64,000 bases of DNA from Parapedobacter deserti (GTDB taxonomy: Bacteria > Bacteroidota > Bacteroidia > Sphingobacteriales > Sphingobacteriaceae): the NCBI RefSeq assembly GCF_042646065.1, contig NZ_JBHRTA010000027.1, positions 1-64,000 on the forward strand, in the 5' to 3' direction. Position 1 is the stretch's first letter. Every line of letters starts with the position of its first letter. Below are positions 1-8,222 of this stretch, piece after piece. The notes under the pieces were generated by a model. The model was not told where the DNA came from, did not search any database, and saw nothing but the letters and a program-made list of their open reading frames with translations. Position numbers and translations under genes: made by a program.

Positions 1-107
1 AAGAAATATCCGACAATAGTATAGTTTGACACCCATAGCACCGCAACTATGGAAAACAGCCATATTGCAGTTCTAATAACCCGACTTTTCTTTCTCTTTT
101 TCATCAT
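1..107 (-). CDS. Partial membrane protein, N-terminus only
   Basis: The gene starts at one of two adjacent ATGs (107 or 104) and runs off the left edge of the window. The visible 35 residues are a basic N-terminus (MMKKRKKSR) followed by one hydrophobic helix (WLFSIVAVLWV), so it is probably a single-pass or signal-anchored envelope protein. It begins just downstream of the beta-lactamase-like fragment on the same strand. No family can be named from this piece. Confidence 0.5.
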   Translation of the reverse strand, partial: MMKKRKKSRVIRTAIWLFSIVAVLWVSNYTIVGYF

Positions 108-119
108 TGTTAGCCGGGG

Positions 120-361
120 TTAAAACACCCCGATTTCTTTAAGAGCATTTCTTGTTATGTCAATTCGGCATTTTTGAAAATCGGGTTCCTCATCTTCCTT
201 ATCTTCATCATTAACATTTCGGTTGCCATACCACATGCTTCGAGATAATGAAGGTATTTTTCTCTACCTATCTTTTTAGCCAACTCCATAAACACCCTGC
301 CCGCAGAAACCTCAAAAGCCTCTTTTATCGTCATATCTTTATATGTGGATGGACGATGCAT
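120..361 (-). pseudogene. Class D beta-lactamase-like fragment, frameshifted
   Basis: The open piece (361 to 155) reads YKDMTIKEAFEVSAGRVF then ELAKKIGREKYLHYLEACG. This resembles the segment of class D (OXA-type) beta-lactamases and BlaR sensor domains that precedes the YGN motif. After ...EACG the frame is off by one. Restoring one base gives GYGN, then DEEPDF, with a stop at 120-122. The SxxK motif and the C-terminal KTG region are absent. The family match is recalled from memory. A short unrelated ORF is the alternative. Confidence 0.5.
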
Positions 362-457
362 ATATGAGTCCTCATTTATCTCTCCAATGAGGGGCCGATA
401 TAAGCCCCTTGTTTACCGCACGGCGTCAGACCCTTGGCCACCAGCACATCAATCGCA

Positions 458-1510
458 TTACCTTCTCAGCACTCGCTGGATCAGTTTGATTATCAGCCTG
501 AACGAGGTATCGGGGTAAGCCAGCTGATTGACCGTTCCTGTCACATAAAGCCCCCTTTTAGGATTACAGAAAGCCAACGCCCCTGACAGTCCCGAGTGAC
601 CGATAAGTTCAGGCATTCTACCGAAAGGATCGAAAATACGCAACAGCTTAAAGCGATGAATTCCGATACCGGACTGCATGGGAAAAAAAATCCTGTTCCA
701 GACTTGCAATTCCTCAATGTATTCCACAGGAAAGAGCCTCCCGTTGAAAAATGCCTCTAAGAACACCATCATCTCTCCGGAAGTCGACACAATCCCCCCA
801 TCCGCACCAAAAGAGGTCATCGCTTTAGGAATATGGAGCGGGAGACCTTTATAGTAGAAAGCCTTAGGCCTCCGGTCTTTGGCGTCGGCATACAGATACG
901 TGTTTTCCAATCCTAATGGCGTAAAGATCAGTTCAATGAAAACCTCCTGCAAAGACCTGCCGGAGATCGCTTCAATAATACGCCCCAGCAGCTGGAAGTT
1001 CGTATCCGAATAATGCGCTTTTTTTGCCTGACCCGGAGCGAACGGCGGCGTCAGCATTTTACTGCGCTCCAGCGCCTTTTCAAAATCCCACTGCTTATCC
1101 GTATTCGTCTTCAGGAGCTTCTCCAGGCTGTCGCCGCCGCCATCTTTCCCCTGAAAATAATCGGGCAGGCCGGAGGTGTGCGCCAATAGATGCCTTATCG
1201 TGATGTCCTCTGAATGATCCTTCCCTTTCAGCACATGCAGACCGCTGATGATGTGCTGCGGCAGGTGCTTGCCGATACCATCGTCCAGCGACAGCAGTCC
1301 CACAGACCGGTATTTCAGGATGGCGGCCGTAACGAACAGCTTGGTCGTACTGGCAATGAAATACTGCTGGTTTACCTCCAAATCGCCAGAGGCACCGCAC
1401 CATTCGTTTCCCCCGTGTCGGATGCAGAAGGACGTTCCGAACACCTTGTTCCGGTCGACCGCCTTGTCCAGCACCTCCTGTAATTGTTGATAGTTGGAAC
1501 CCATTGTCAA
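458..1510 (-). CDS. Serine beta-lactamase-family hydrolase (class C/EstB type)
   Basis: This 350-residue protein belongs to the serine hydrolase group related to class C beta-lactamases, penicillin-binding proteins and EstB-type esterases. The nucleophile motif SxxK is STTK at residues 54-57. A catalytic YSDTN is at 167-171, preceded by the family signature HTSGLPDY (about 111-118). GHSGLSG near residue 304 sits where the KTG-like motif falls. No clear signal peptide is seen, so a cytoplasmic esterase, peptidase or transesterase role is as likely as drug resistance. The start lies 2 bases after the stop of the upstream quinone reductase, so the two are probably one operon. Start choice between 1510 and 1504 (MTMGSN) is open. 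Confidence 0.85.
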   Translation of the reverse strand: MTMGSNYQQLQEVLDKAVDRNKVFGTSFCIRHGGNEWCGASGDLEVNQQYFIASTTKLFVTAAILKYRSVGLLSLDDGIGKHLPQHIISGLHVLKGKDHSEDITIRHLLAHTSGLPDYFQGKDGGGDSLEKLLKTNTDKQWDFEKALERSKMLTPPFAPGQAKKAHYSDTNFQLLGRIIEAISGRSLQEVFIELIFTPLGLENTYLYADAKDRRPKAFYYKGLPLHIPKAMTSFGADGGIVSTSGEMMVFLEAFFNGRLFPVEYIEELQVWNRIFFPMQSGIGIHRFKLLRIFDPFGRMPELIGHSGLSGALAFCNPKRGLYVTGTVNQLAYPDTSFRLIIKLIQRVLRR

Positions 1511-1512
1511 GC

Positions 1513-2475
1513 CTATAAGATTTGGATGATGACGTTGCCTGTTTTTTGACCCGAATCCACATAACGGTGCGCCGCTACGATGTCATCGAGCGCATAGCTG
1601 CTGTCGATAACAGGACGGAACGAACCCTGTTGGGCCAGATCGCGGAGGTAAAGGATATCGTCCCTGCGCATAACGGGCAACGGGAACAATACCCTTTTAC
1701 CTCCCAGCAGCGGTGTTGTCAATGCCAGCCGAATGTTCTCAGAACCTTTGCCCAGTTCCGTCGAGATGTAGATACCCTTATCTTTCATCAGCGGCTTACA
1801 CTGTCCGAACGAACTTTTTCCCACCGCATCGAAAACGAAATCGAAACGGTGCCTCGTTGTCGTGAAATCCTGCGTCTGGTAATCGATTGTTTCATCGGCC
1901 CCGAGCGATCTTACCAATCCAACGTTTTTTGTATTGCAGACCGCCACCACATAAGCCCCGATGTGCTTTAGCAGTTGAACGGCAGCAGACCCGATGGCAC
2001 CCGTTGCGCCGTAGACCAGCACGGTGTCTTCCTGTTTGACCTTGGCGGCACGTATGTTGCACAGGGCATAGTGGCTGCCTTCGGTCAGTGCCGCAGCAAT
2101 TGTGTAGTCCATTCCGTCGGGTATGAGCGCCAGTGCCTTATCTTCCCGGATAACCTTGTATTCGGCGTGTCCGCCAAAACCGTCATCATCGAAACCAAAG
2201 ACCCGGTTTCCTACCCTAAAGCCGCTGACATCACTCCCAATCACTTCAACAACGCCCGCAAACTCACAGCCCAATACCGGATTTTTAGGGCTGAACAGTC
2301 CGCTGAACAGCCGGGAAACAAAGTACTCCGCACTCCTGAATCCGGCGTCCGTACGGTTCACCGTACTGGCATGGACACGGATAAGCACCTCATTGCTCCG
2401 GGGCACAGGCTTGGGCATGTCCCCGATACGCACGACATCGGGATTGCCATAACGTTTATAGATAGCAGCTTTCAT
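1513..2475 (-). CDS. NAD(P)-dependent quinone reductase / zinc-free MDR alcohol dehydrogenase
   Basis: This 320-residue medium-chain dehydrogenase/reductase has a GroES-like N-terminal half (MKAAIYKRYGNPDVVRI, VHASTVNRTD). Its Rossmann half carries the nucleotide-binding motif VYGATGAIGSAAVQLLK around 150-166. The structural and catalytic zinc cysteines of classical alcohol dehydrogenases are not evident, so the quinone oxidoreductase branch fits best: NAD(P)H-dependent reduction of quinones or alpha,beta-unsaturated carbonyls in the cytoplasm. It overlaps a possible 38-codon ORF upstream by ATGA and is followed after 2 bases by the serine hydrolase gene. The substrate cannot be told. Confidence 0.87.
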   Translation of the reverse strand: MKAAIYKRYGNPDVVRIGDMPKPVPRSNEVLIRVHASTVNRTDAGFRSAEYFVSRLFSGLFSPKNPVLGCEFAGVVEVIGSDVSGFRVGNRVFGFDDDGFGGHAEYKVIREDKALALIPDGMDYTIAAALTEGSHYALCNIRAAKVKQEDTVLVYGATGAIGSAAVQLLKHIGAYVVAVCNTKNVGLVRSLGADETIDYQTQDFTTTRHRFDFVFDAVGKSSFGQCKPLMKDKGIYISTELGKGSENIRLALTTPLLGGKRVLFPLPVMRRDDILYLRDLAQQGSFRPVIDSSYALDDIVAAHRYVDSGQKTGNVIIQIL

Positions 2476-2588
2476 ATGGATTTTTCTTTCAGCAATAACA
2501 AGCGGACTTCTGTCTTTCCGGTCAGCCTTGCAGCATTCAGGGCCGGTTCAATAAAATCTTTCACAACAAAAATGAAGTCCATAAGCAT
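2472..2588 (-). CDS. Possible 38-residue upstream ORF
   Basis: A short frame starts MLMDFIFVVKDF and ends KEKSI. Its TGA overlaps the ATG of the quinone reductase (ATGA), which suggests translational coupling. An in-frame stop lies just upstream of the start. It could be a leader peptide or the tail of a lost gene. No family is recognised, and overlap alone is weak evidence. Confidence 0.25.
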   Translation of the reverse strand: MLMDFIFVVKDFIEPALNAARLTGKTEVRLLLLKEKSI

Positions 2589-3037
2589 TTAGGATTGATG
2601 TATGTTTTTGCCCGATAAATATCGGCAGGATAAACATAAATTCCTAAGGTTACAATAGTGTTTATAAATCATTAATTCATAAGAAGTTTTCATTTGTTAG
2701 ATGCATCTTGCTCCAAAAAGTTTCAGGAGCTAATCAAAATCAGCTATCGGGTTGAAGCACCGTTTTCCCCCACGTCTTCTTTTGCCATTCTTCTGCCATT
2801 GTTCTGCCGTAATGCGAGCCGTACGCGTGCCGGATGCGGCGTGTATGTAACCTTTTTACGCATACGTCCCGCATACGCCCCGCATCAGCCCCGCGAGATG
2901 GCGGGAAAAAGGCGGGAGAAAGGGTGGGGTTAGTGTGATTTATCGTATCCGTCCTATGAACTACATGTTTGATTTCTGCAGTTTTCTTTTATAATTCTGC
3001 GGATAGAGGTCTTTTAGGTTTTTATGGTTGATGGACA
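2589..3037. other. Intergenic region with a GC-rich imperfect repeat
   Basis: No convincing gene. The left part is AT-rich. Around 2820-2935 is a GC-rich block in which short units of the form CGCATACGTCCCG / CGCATACGCCCCG / CGCATCAGCCCCG follow one another, then GAGATGGCGGGAAAAAGGCG. It may be a small intergenic repeat or structured RNA segment. One frame (2694-2933) is open across it but has biased composition and no recognisable protein. Confidence 0.4.
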
Positions 3038-3922
3038 TTAAAGCTTCTCGATTTCCTCGATGGACAGCTTGGTAAATTTGGCAATCTGCTCAACGGAAAT
3101 GCCGTCCTTTTTCATTTCACGGGCAATTTCCATTTTTTCTTCTTGTTTGGCCTCCTTTGCTGCTTCCTTTGCCGCCTCATTTACTGCATAGTCCAACACA
3201 GCTTTGTTGTCCCATTTGCGTTTCAGACTTGTATCGTACATGGTCTTTTCCTCCTTTGTCAGATTGCTGTATTCAGCAATATTAAACAGTTTTTCAAAAA
3301 TCGGTTTGCGCAGATATACCGGAATCTTATCCATGCTACTCATGTTCTTCAAAACATAGAGCCATTTGTCAAGGTCGGTATCCAGCTCCGCTTCCGTTTT
3401 TACAAATTTAATCAATTCAATGAATATATACCCCAGCCCCTCGTAAAAAACTTTACTTGTCTCCCTGTTACTTAGGCAAATATCATGCAGAAACTCTTGC
3501 TCATTACCCGCATCCAAGGAAAAATCTTCCAAGAGCGCGATGAGATACACTTCTTTCACATTATATCCCCATTCGGAACGCTTTCCTTTGGGAGCTTGCT
3601 CGGTGACCAAGCGGCTGGTATAGAAGATTGCCCGTTGCTTGAAGTTGCCCTGTTTTCCCCGTTGTACTTCTATGATGAATTGCTCCCCATCGTTTCCGGT
3701 ACAGGTTAGGTCAAATATGGCACTCCCTTCGTTTACCGTTTCGCCGGGATGCTCGTTTTTGTTGTATACCAAATCCACGATGTGTTTCCGCCCACGGAAC
3801 ACGCCATTGAGGAAGTCAATCAGTAAGTCCTTGTTCGGCTCACTTCCAAAGAGCTTTTTAAATGCGAAATCGGTTAACGGGTCAATGTAAGTTCCTGTTG
3901 TCGGTTGTGTTGTTTTGGCCAT
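3038..3922 (-). CDS. Rpn family recombination-promoting nuclease / PD-(D/E)XK transposase-like
   Basis: A 294-residue protein of the PDDEXK_2 (Rpn, formerly 'putative transposase') family. The N-terminus YIDPLTDFAFKKLFG (12-26) is the family hallmark. The nuclease core follows as D71 in FDLTC and E85-x-Q87 in IIEVQR, the D...ExQ variant of PD-(D/E)XK. The C-terminal tail ends in a helical AKEAAKEAKQEEKMEIA stretch and a short motif (ISVEQIAKFTKL) seen in many members. Members of this family studied in E. coli cut DNA and promote RecA-independent recombination. It lies next to a wrecked integrase in decayed DNA, consistent with a mobile history. It appears intact. Confidence 0.85.
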   Translation of the reverse strand: MAKTTQPTTGTYIDPLTDFAFKKLFGSEPNKDLLIDFLNGVFRGRKHIVDLVYNKNEHPGETVNEGSAIFDLTCTGNDGEQFIIEVQRGKQGNFKQRAIFYTSRLVTEQAPKGKRSEWGYNVKEVYLIALLEDFSLDAGNEQEFLHDICLSNRETSKVFYEGLGYIFIELIKFVKTEAELDTDLDKWLYVLKNMSSMDKIPVYLRKPIFEKLFNIAEYSNLTKEEKTMYDTSLKRKWDNKAVLDYAVNEAAKEAAKEAKQEEKMEIAREMKKDGISVEQIAKFTKLSIEEIEKL

Positions 3923-4016
3923 GATTCAAATATAATGTATTTTGGGTTTATGTAATGTTTCTTATATCCGTTTGAGGATATTTCAAGTCCCCAAACGGAT
4001 AAGAGATATAGGCAAA

Positions 4017-5225
4017 TTAAGTTCCTGCCAATTTCCGCTGTAAAGTTAGCATGTCGCTGCCGATCCGCGTGTCCAGCAGCTTGGCATAGTGCTGGGTGGT
4101 CTTGATGTTGGTATGCCCCAACATCTTGGATACCGTTTCGATAGGCACATTGTTGGCCAGTGTCACTGTGGTGGCGAATGTGTGCCGCGCCATGTGGAAT
4201 GTCAGCTTTTTGGTGATGCCGCACAGGTCGGCAATCTCTTTCAGGTAGCTGTTCATCTTCTGGTTGCTCAACACCGGAAGCACCAGCCCCTTTGCCACGC
4301 ATGAGGGATAGTTCGCATAGCGCCCGATGATTTCCAAGGCTTGCGGCAGCAAGGGAATGTTGGAGGAGGTTTCCGTTTTCTCCCGGCTGGTCAACACCCA
4401 CAACCTGCCGTCTATGCCCTTGGCGATGTCCGTCTTTTGCAGTTTCCGTACATCGGCGCCCCGTATAGCAGCAGAACACGAAGATGTCGCGCACATGTGC
4501 CAACCTTGTTATGGAAAATTTCTTTTGGGCTATCCTGTCCAGTTCATCGGGCGTGAGAAATTCCTTTTCCCTTGGCTTGGCCTTCGTTTTGTAGAACGCA
4601 AAGGGGTTTTCCGTAATCCATCGGTGTGCAAGACACTAGTTTATGATTTTACGCAGGTGTTTCATGTACTTGGCCGCCGACACCGCCCTGCATTCCATGT
4701 CAGAGCGGAGGAAAAACTCATAACCTGTGATGAACGCATGGTCGATGTGCCGGATCTCGATGTCCGTTTTACCATAGCATTTTTCCAAATAGCAGGTCAG
4801 GTGTGCAACAGAAGTGTTGTAGCCTTTCAGCGCGTTGGGTTTGAAACCTTTCCCAAGCAACGCTTCCATCTTCCGGTTGTGTTCGGTAAACGTTTCCATC
4901 AAATACCGCCGTTGTGCGTCCTTGCCGAGGTATTTCAGTTTCAGCGATTCGGCGGTGATTTCCGTGCCGTCCTTTACGAGTTGCAGGTGGGCATCGGCCA
5001 CCTTTCGCTCCAGCGTGTCGAGGTAGGCATCCAGGCCACGTATGTCCTCCTTGGTGCCCTTGGCACGGTGGCCTTGGCGTTCCACCGTGAGGGGTCACAC
5101 TCACGGCCGGTGGACACTTCCTTGGGGTCACCGACCACGGTGATACGCATGTAGATGGGTTTCATACCACCCACATAGTTTTTTGGTTTCTTCAAGTAGA
5201 AGAGCAAGGAGTAATTTGTACTCAT
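4017..5225 (-). pseudogene. Tyrosine recombinase (integrase), three lesions
   Basis: The remains of a roughly 400-residue Bacteroidetes-type integrase read right to left. The Arm-binding N-terminus (MSTNYSLLFYLKKP, STGRECDPSRW) starts at 5225. A one-base shift near 5060 moves the reading into ...RAKGTKEDIRGLDAYLD and the SAM-like core-binding domain. This ends at an in-frame TAG (about 4636-4638, after LRKIIN), beyond which the same frame continues as CLAHRWITENPF...DIFVFCCYTG. At about 4455 the expected TGLAYADV is shortened, as if about 8 bases were lost, and the frame shifts to ADVRKL. The catalytic end is otherwise well kept: HMARHTFATT, LGHTNIKTTQHYAK. It is probably inactive unless rescued. 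Confidence 0.88.
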
Positions 5226-5525
5226 GATAATACATCATTTATGGTGAACAAACCGAGCCGCCATAGCGGCGAGCTCTGCATCGCCACTGAAAAACAGATT
5301 TCAGTGATGCAAAATTAGCCTTGCTGCCTATGGTAGTCAAGATGTTTAGTTATTGAACGGGTTGTCATTCAACAACTTAATGTGCTTTCAGTGAGTAGCG
5401 GTATGTTAGGGATTGACTCACTGAATTACTCACTGTTTTTATGCAAATAATTGAATGAATCATGATGCTGTAAAAACCAAAAAGCCCGCAAACGTTTAAT
5501 TTGCAGGATTTTGTATGTTTTGACT
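5226..5525. other. Intergenic region between integrase and toxin remnants
   Basis: AT-rich sequence with no recognisable gene. A frame is open here on the minus strand, but it is a shadow of the toxin pseudogene. The only local signal is a short inverted motif around CTGAAAAACAGATTTCAG (5286-5303). Confidence 0.35.
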
Positions 5526-5740
5526 TCAAGATGTGTAGGGGAATCGTTTGATGAAGTGAACCCGGATTTTCTTGTAACGCTTTTGAAACAGATTTGGGTT
5601 GTGCTGTATGGTAGTTAACCGGCTTCAATATATATTTCTAATGAATCAGCCAGATGGCTGTCAATTTCATTATACCAATCGAAGGCTTCTATGATGTCCA
5701 GTCGGGCAGCATCGGAAATGAATAGGTTGAATTGAATCAT
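5526..5740 (-). pseudogene. ParE/RelE-type toxin, frameshifted and truncated
   Basis: The ATG at 5740 overlaps the antitoxin stop by one base. The first frame reads MIQFNLFISDAARLDII then EAFDWYNEIDSHLADSLE and stops at 5615-5617. A one-base shift near codon 40 restores RLTTIQHNPNLFQKRYKK then IRVHFIKRFPY, which is the recognisable ParE core. That frame in turn stops at 5526-5528, before the final strands of the fold. The toxin therefore carries at least two defects and is very probably dead. Confidence 0.75.
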
Positions 5741-5952
5741 TACGATCTTCGGTTCCGTAATTCCGCCTTCACGTCGTCCCAGCTTACGTAAGGCATCTCC
5801 GCGCTATCATGGATCGCCATACGATAATCCAGCTCCTCAAGCTGAGCTGCGGATAACGAAACTTCTTCTTTTTCGATACTATCCCATATAGCTTCTGCCA
5901 TGGCAATCCGCTCAGCAACAGGCAAACCCTATATATCTGTAAGTTGTACCAT
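5740..5952 (-). pseudogene. Addiction-module antitoxin with an early nonsense codon
   Basis: This is a short antitoxin of the 'putative addiction module component' type (Unstab_antitox-like). The natural start is ATG 5952 (MVQLTDI), but codon 8 is TAG (5929-5931). The frame then continues GLPVAERIAMAEAIWDS, SLSAAQLEELDYRM, and VSWDDVKAELRNR to the end. Initiation at the internal TTG (5925) or ATG (5901) could still give a shortened product. With the downstream toxin also broken, loss of the antitoxin would be harmless. Confidence 0.72.
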
Positions 5953-6029
5953 AATAATAATCGCGATGATATAACAAAATTAAACAAATTACCTCGTATA
6001 TACAAAACCGATAACTGTTGACACGCGCC

Positions 6030-6214
6030 GCGCCGCAGATCGCCTTTCCACTAACTCCAAAGTTATAGCCCGTTGCAGACACGACCTAGGAGACGCCAGC
6101 GAAGCGCCGCAGATCGCCTTTCCACTAACTCCAAAGTTATAGCCCGTTGCTCCACGACCTAGGAGACGCTAGCGAAGCGCCGCGGATCCCAGTCGTGGAG
6201 CAACGGGCTATAAC
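6030..6214. repeat. Palindromic repeat element, two tandem copies, one a perfect hairpin
   Basis: A 46-base segment at 6030-6075 recurs at 6104-6149 (period 74), each followed by the core CGACCTAGGAGACGC then AGCGAAGCGCCGC. The second copy closes as a perfect 23-bp inverted repeat: 6136-6158 against 6192-6214, enclosing a 33-base GC-rich loop. Related cores lie near 8.2, 11.6, 34.6 and 42.9 kb. The rest of 5953-6450 holds no gene apart from the short AT-rich leader of the next gene. Confidence 0.85.
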
Positions 6215-6450
6215 GACCACCCCGTCACATCCCCGCCAATTTACCGATGAAACCCCGCCACATCCCCGCCAACCGTCTTCCAGCCTTAGTTTTTTGATTT
6301 GCAGCACCCTATGTTTGCCGCCATGACGCAACGCATACCGGTATCGCAGCATTGCGTATGGAGTAAACAGGTGAACCCGTAAGCAACTGATCAGGCGGGC
6401 GGGTGAACAAATAAATGATGATTAAAATTTAAAAAAAAGGAATTAAGAAA

Positions 6451-7092
6451 ATGGGAGTAATCAGAAGAGGAGCCAACGGTGGCTTCAAAGGAAAAGCAGG
6501 TAGCGTGATCGGCAGCAGCTGGAAGAGCATCGATTACATCAAGGGCCTGTACAAGAAACGCACTAAGCCGGCTACAGAAGAACAGTTGATGCAGCAGGCC
6601 AAATTTACACTGCTGATGCGTTTCCTGTTGCCACTGAAGGTGTTTGTGCGCATCGGCTACGGGCAGCGCAAAACCGATACGCACACGCCGATGAACGTGG
6701 CGTTTCAGGACAACATCAACCGGTCAATCGCCGGCGACTATCCGGACTATGCGCTGGATTATAGCCAGGTGCGGATCGCAGAAGGCTATAGCGGTGGCAG
6801 TACCGAATCCGCCAGTGCGGAAGCAGGCGTGCTGACCGTGACCTGGGATACGGTACAGAATGAGGTGTACGAGCAACGCGCGGACGACCGCGTGTACATC
6901 GTGCTATACCATCCGGGTATCGACCAGTTCCTGACCCCGCCCACGCCACCCCAACGAATGGATGGCACCGTTGACATCACGCTGCCCAACCATTTCCAGA
7001 CTGGCCAGGGCCACGTGTGGCTGTTTACGGCCGATCGGAAAGGGCGCAACGTGTCGCGAAGTGTGTACCTCGGTGAGGTAGCGCTGGCGTAA
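6451..7092 (+). CDS. DUF6266 family protein
   Basis: This 213-residue protein has the DUF6266 hallmark at its N-terminus (GGFKGKAGSVIGSSWKSIDY, residues 10-29), followed by a conserved body and a beta-rich C-terminus (VDITLPNHFQ, GHVWLFTADRKGRN). The family is common in Sphingobacteriales and has no established function. No signal peptide is seen. It leads a small same-strand cassette with a shorter relative, a DUF5675 protein and two tiny genes. An A-rich stretch with GGAATTAAGAAA precedes the ATG. A decayed copy of its C-terminal coding sequence lies at 20304-20394. Confidence 0.8.
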   Translation: MGVIRRGANGGFKGKAGSVIGSSWKSIDYIKGLYKKRTKPATEEQLMQQAKFTLLMRFLLPLKVFVRIGYGQRKTDTHTPMNVAFQDNINRSIAGDYPDYALDYSQVRIAEGYSGGSTESASAEAGVLTVTWDTVQNEVYEQRADDRVYIVLYHPGIDQFLTPPTPPQRMDGTVDITLPNHFQTGQGHVWLFTADRKGRNVSRSVYLGEVALA

Positions 7093-7104
7093 ACGGCAGA
7101 AGCT

Positions 7105-7141
7105 GGAAGCCGCCCGCGCGCCGCGGAGTGTGGGCGGCTCC
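7105..7141 (+). terminator. GC-rich hairpin between the DUF6266 genes
   Basis: The arms GCCGCCC and GGGCGGC flank a GC-rich loop just after the first DUF6266 stop codon. There is no U-tract after it, so it may be a processing or attenuating hairpin rather than a full terminator. Confidence 0.45.
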
Positions 7142-7173
7142 GTTAACTGATTTCATAACGAAACAAGAAACCG

Positions 7174-7734
7174 ATGAACATTATATCAAACAGGCCCGAT
7201 CGGAAGCTGAGCAGCGAGGTAGACGGGCGCTTGGCGGTGCGCCAGCGCTTTAAGCTGGCTAGCGAGTTCCTGATGCCAGTACGCCGGCTGATCCATCGCG
7301 GTTTCGCGACCAAACGAAAGGGAAAGACCGCCTTTGGCAGGGCAATGTCCTATGTGTTGCTCCGGGCGGTAGAGGGCGATTATCCCAACCAGTACGTCGA
7401 CCCGGCTAAGGTGCGCCTCAGTGAAGGAGTATTGCTGAATCCCGCCCTGGTAGAAGTAACGCGCCAGGGGCGGTTGATTAACGTTGAGGTAGCGTCGATA
7501 GGAGCTGACCTCGAGGGAATGAATGAATCTTGGGACGACCAACTAATCCTTTGCGCATACCATCCGGAACAGCGGGTGGCGGGCATAAATGAAGAACCTC
7601 GCAGGCGAGACGACGGCGTGGTATCGTTGCAGCTGCCACCACTGCTGGCGGATAAGCCCGTGCACCTTTACTTGATGGTGCATGATCGCGCCGAGCGGAG
7701 GTGGTCGAATAGCTGCTACTTAGGTGAGTTTTAG
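7174..7734 (+). CDS. DUF6266-like protein lacking the usual N-terminus
   Basis: The 186-residue product resembles its upstream neighbour in the middle and end: RQRFKLASEFLMPVRRLIHR beside FTLLMRFLLPLKVFVRI, EGDYPNQYVDPAKVRLSEG beside AGDYPDYALDYSQVRIAEG, and CYLGEF beside VYLGEV. It lacks the GKAGSVIGSSWK motif. The pair therefore looks like a tandem duplication followed by divergence. No enzymatic motif is visible. It ends 8 bases before the DUF5675 gene, so co-expression is likely. Confidence 0.7.
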   Translation: MNIISNRPDRKLSSEVDGRLAVRQRFKLASEFLMPVRRLIHRGFATKRKGKTAFGRAMSYVLLRAVEGDYPNQYVDPAKVRLSEGVLLNPALVEVTRQGRLINVEVASIGADLEGMNESWDDQLILCAYHPEQRVAGINEEPRRRDDGVVSLQLPPLLADKPVHLYLMVHDRAERRWSNSCYLGEF

Positions 7735-7742
7735 CCACACAA

Positions 7743-8222
7743 ATGATGGGAAACATAAAGATTATCCGCGTGGCCCAGGCGAAGCACAGTACCCTCGGCC
7801 ACTTATACATCAACGGTCTGTTCTGCTGTTACATCCTCGAAGATGCGGTGCGTGATCGAAAGATACCGGGGCAGACCGCCATTCCAGCCGGCGAATATAC
7901 GCTGGGTCTCAACGCCACTGCGCGAATGAACCGCAGCTATAGCAGCCGCTATGCTGCCATGCACCGGGGGATGGTGGAGGTGCGCGGCATACCGAACTTC
8001 AGCTTAGTGTTCTTCCATGTGGGCAACTACCACACCGACACGGCCGGATGCTTGCTTACCGGTTCGTACTGGCAACTGCTCGATGGCGACTACCGCGTGC
8101 TGCACTCGGCCGCAGCCTACAAGCACGCGTACCCGCTGTTGGTGGCAGAGATTGAAAAGGGGAATGATAAGGTGGAGGTTTTCGATTGCTGCTCGCCATC
8201 TGGATCTCCGTCGCTACGCTAG
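7743..8222 (+). CDS. DUF5675 family protein
   Basis: A 159-residue protein of the DUF5675 type: FCCYILEDAVRDRKIPGQTA, IPAGEY, then FFHVGNYHTDTAGCLLTG at about 91-108. The spaced His and Cys (H-x-GN-x-H...GC) resemble a catalytic site and recall L,D-transpeptidase or amidase-like cell-wall enzymes, but this is inference. The last 14 or so residues (after VEVFD) are encoded by the palindromic repeat that begins at 8178, which also supplies the stop codon, so the native C-terminus may have been replaced. The next gene but one is holin-like, which hints at a lysis or cell-wall module. Confidence 0.7.
   Translation: MMGNIKIIRVAQAKHSTLGHLYINGLFCCYILEDAVRDRKIPGQTAIPAGEYTLGLNATARMNRSYSSRYAAMHRGMVEVRGIPNFSLVFFHVGNYHTDTAGCLLTGSYWQLLDGDYRVLHSAAAYKHAYPLLVAEIEKGNDKVEVFDCCSPSGSPSLR

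Noticed and set aside
2694..2933. Possible 79-residue gene on the plus strand.
   Set aside because: It runs through the GC-rich intergenic repeat, has no protein-like pattern and no ribosome binding context.
5377..5628. Possible 83-residue minus-strand gene.
   Set aside because: It is an out-of-frame reading of the decayed ParE-like toxin, whose correct frame gives a recognisable toxin core.
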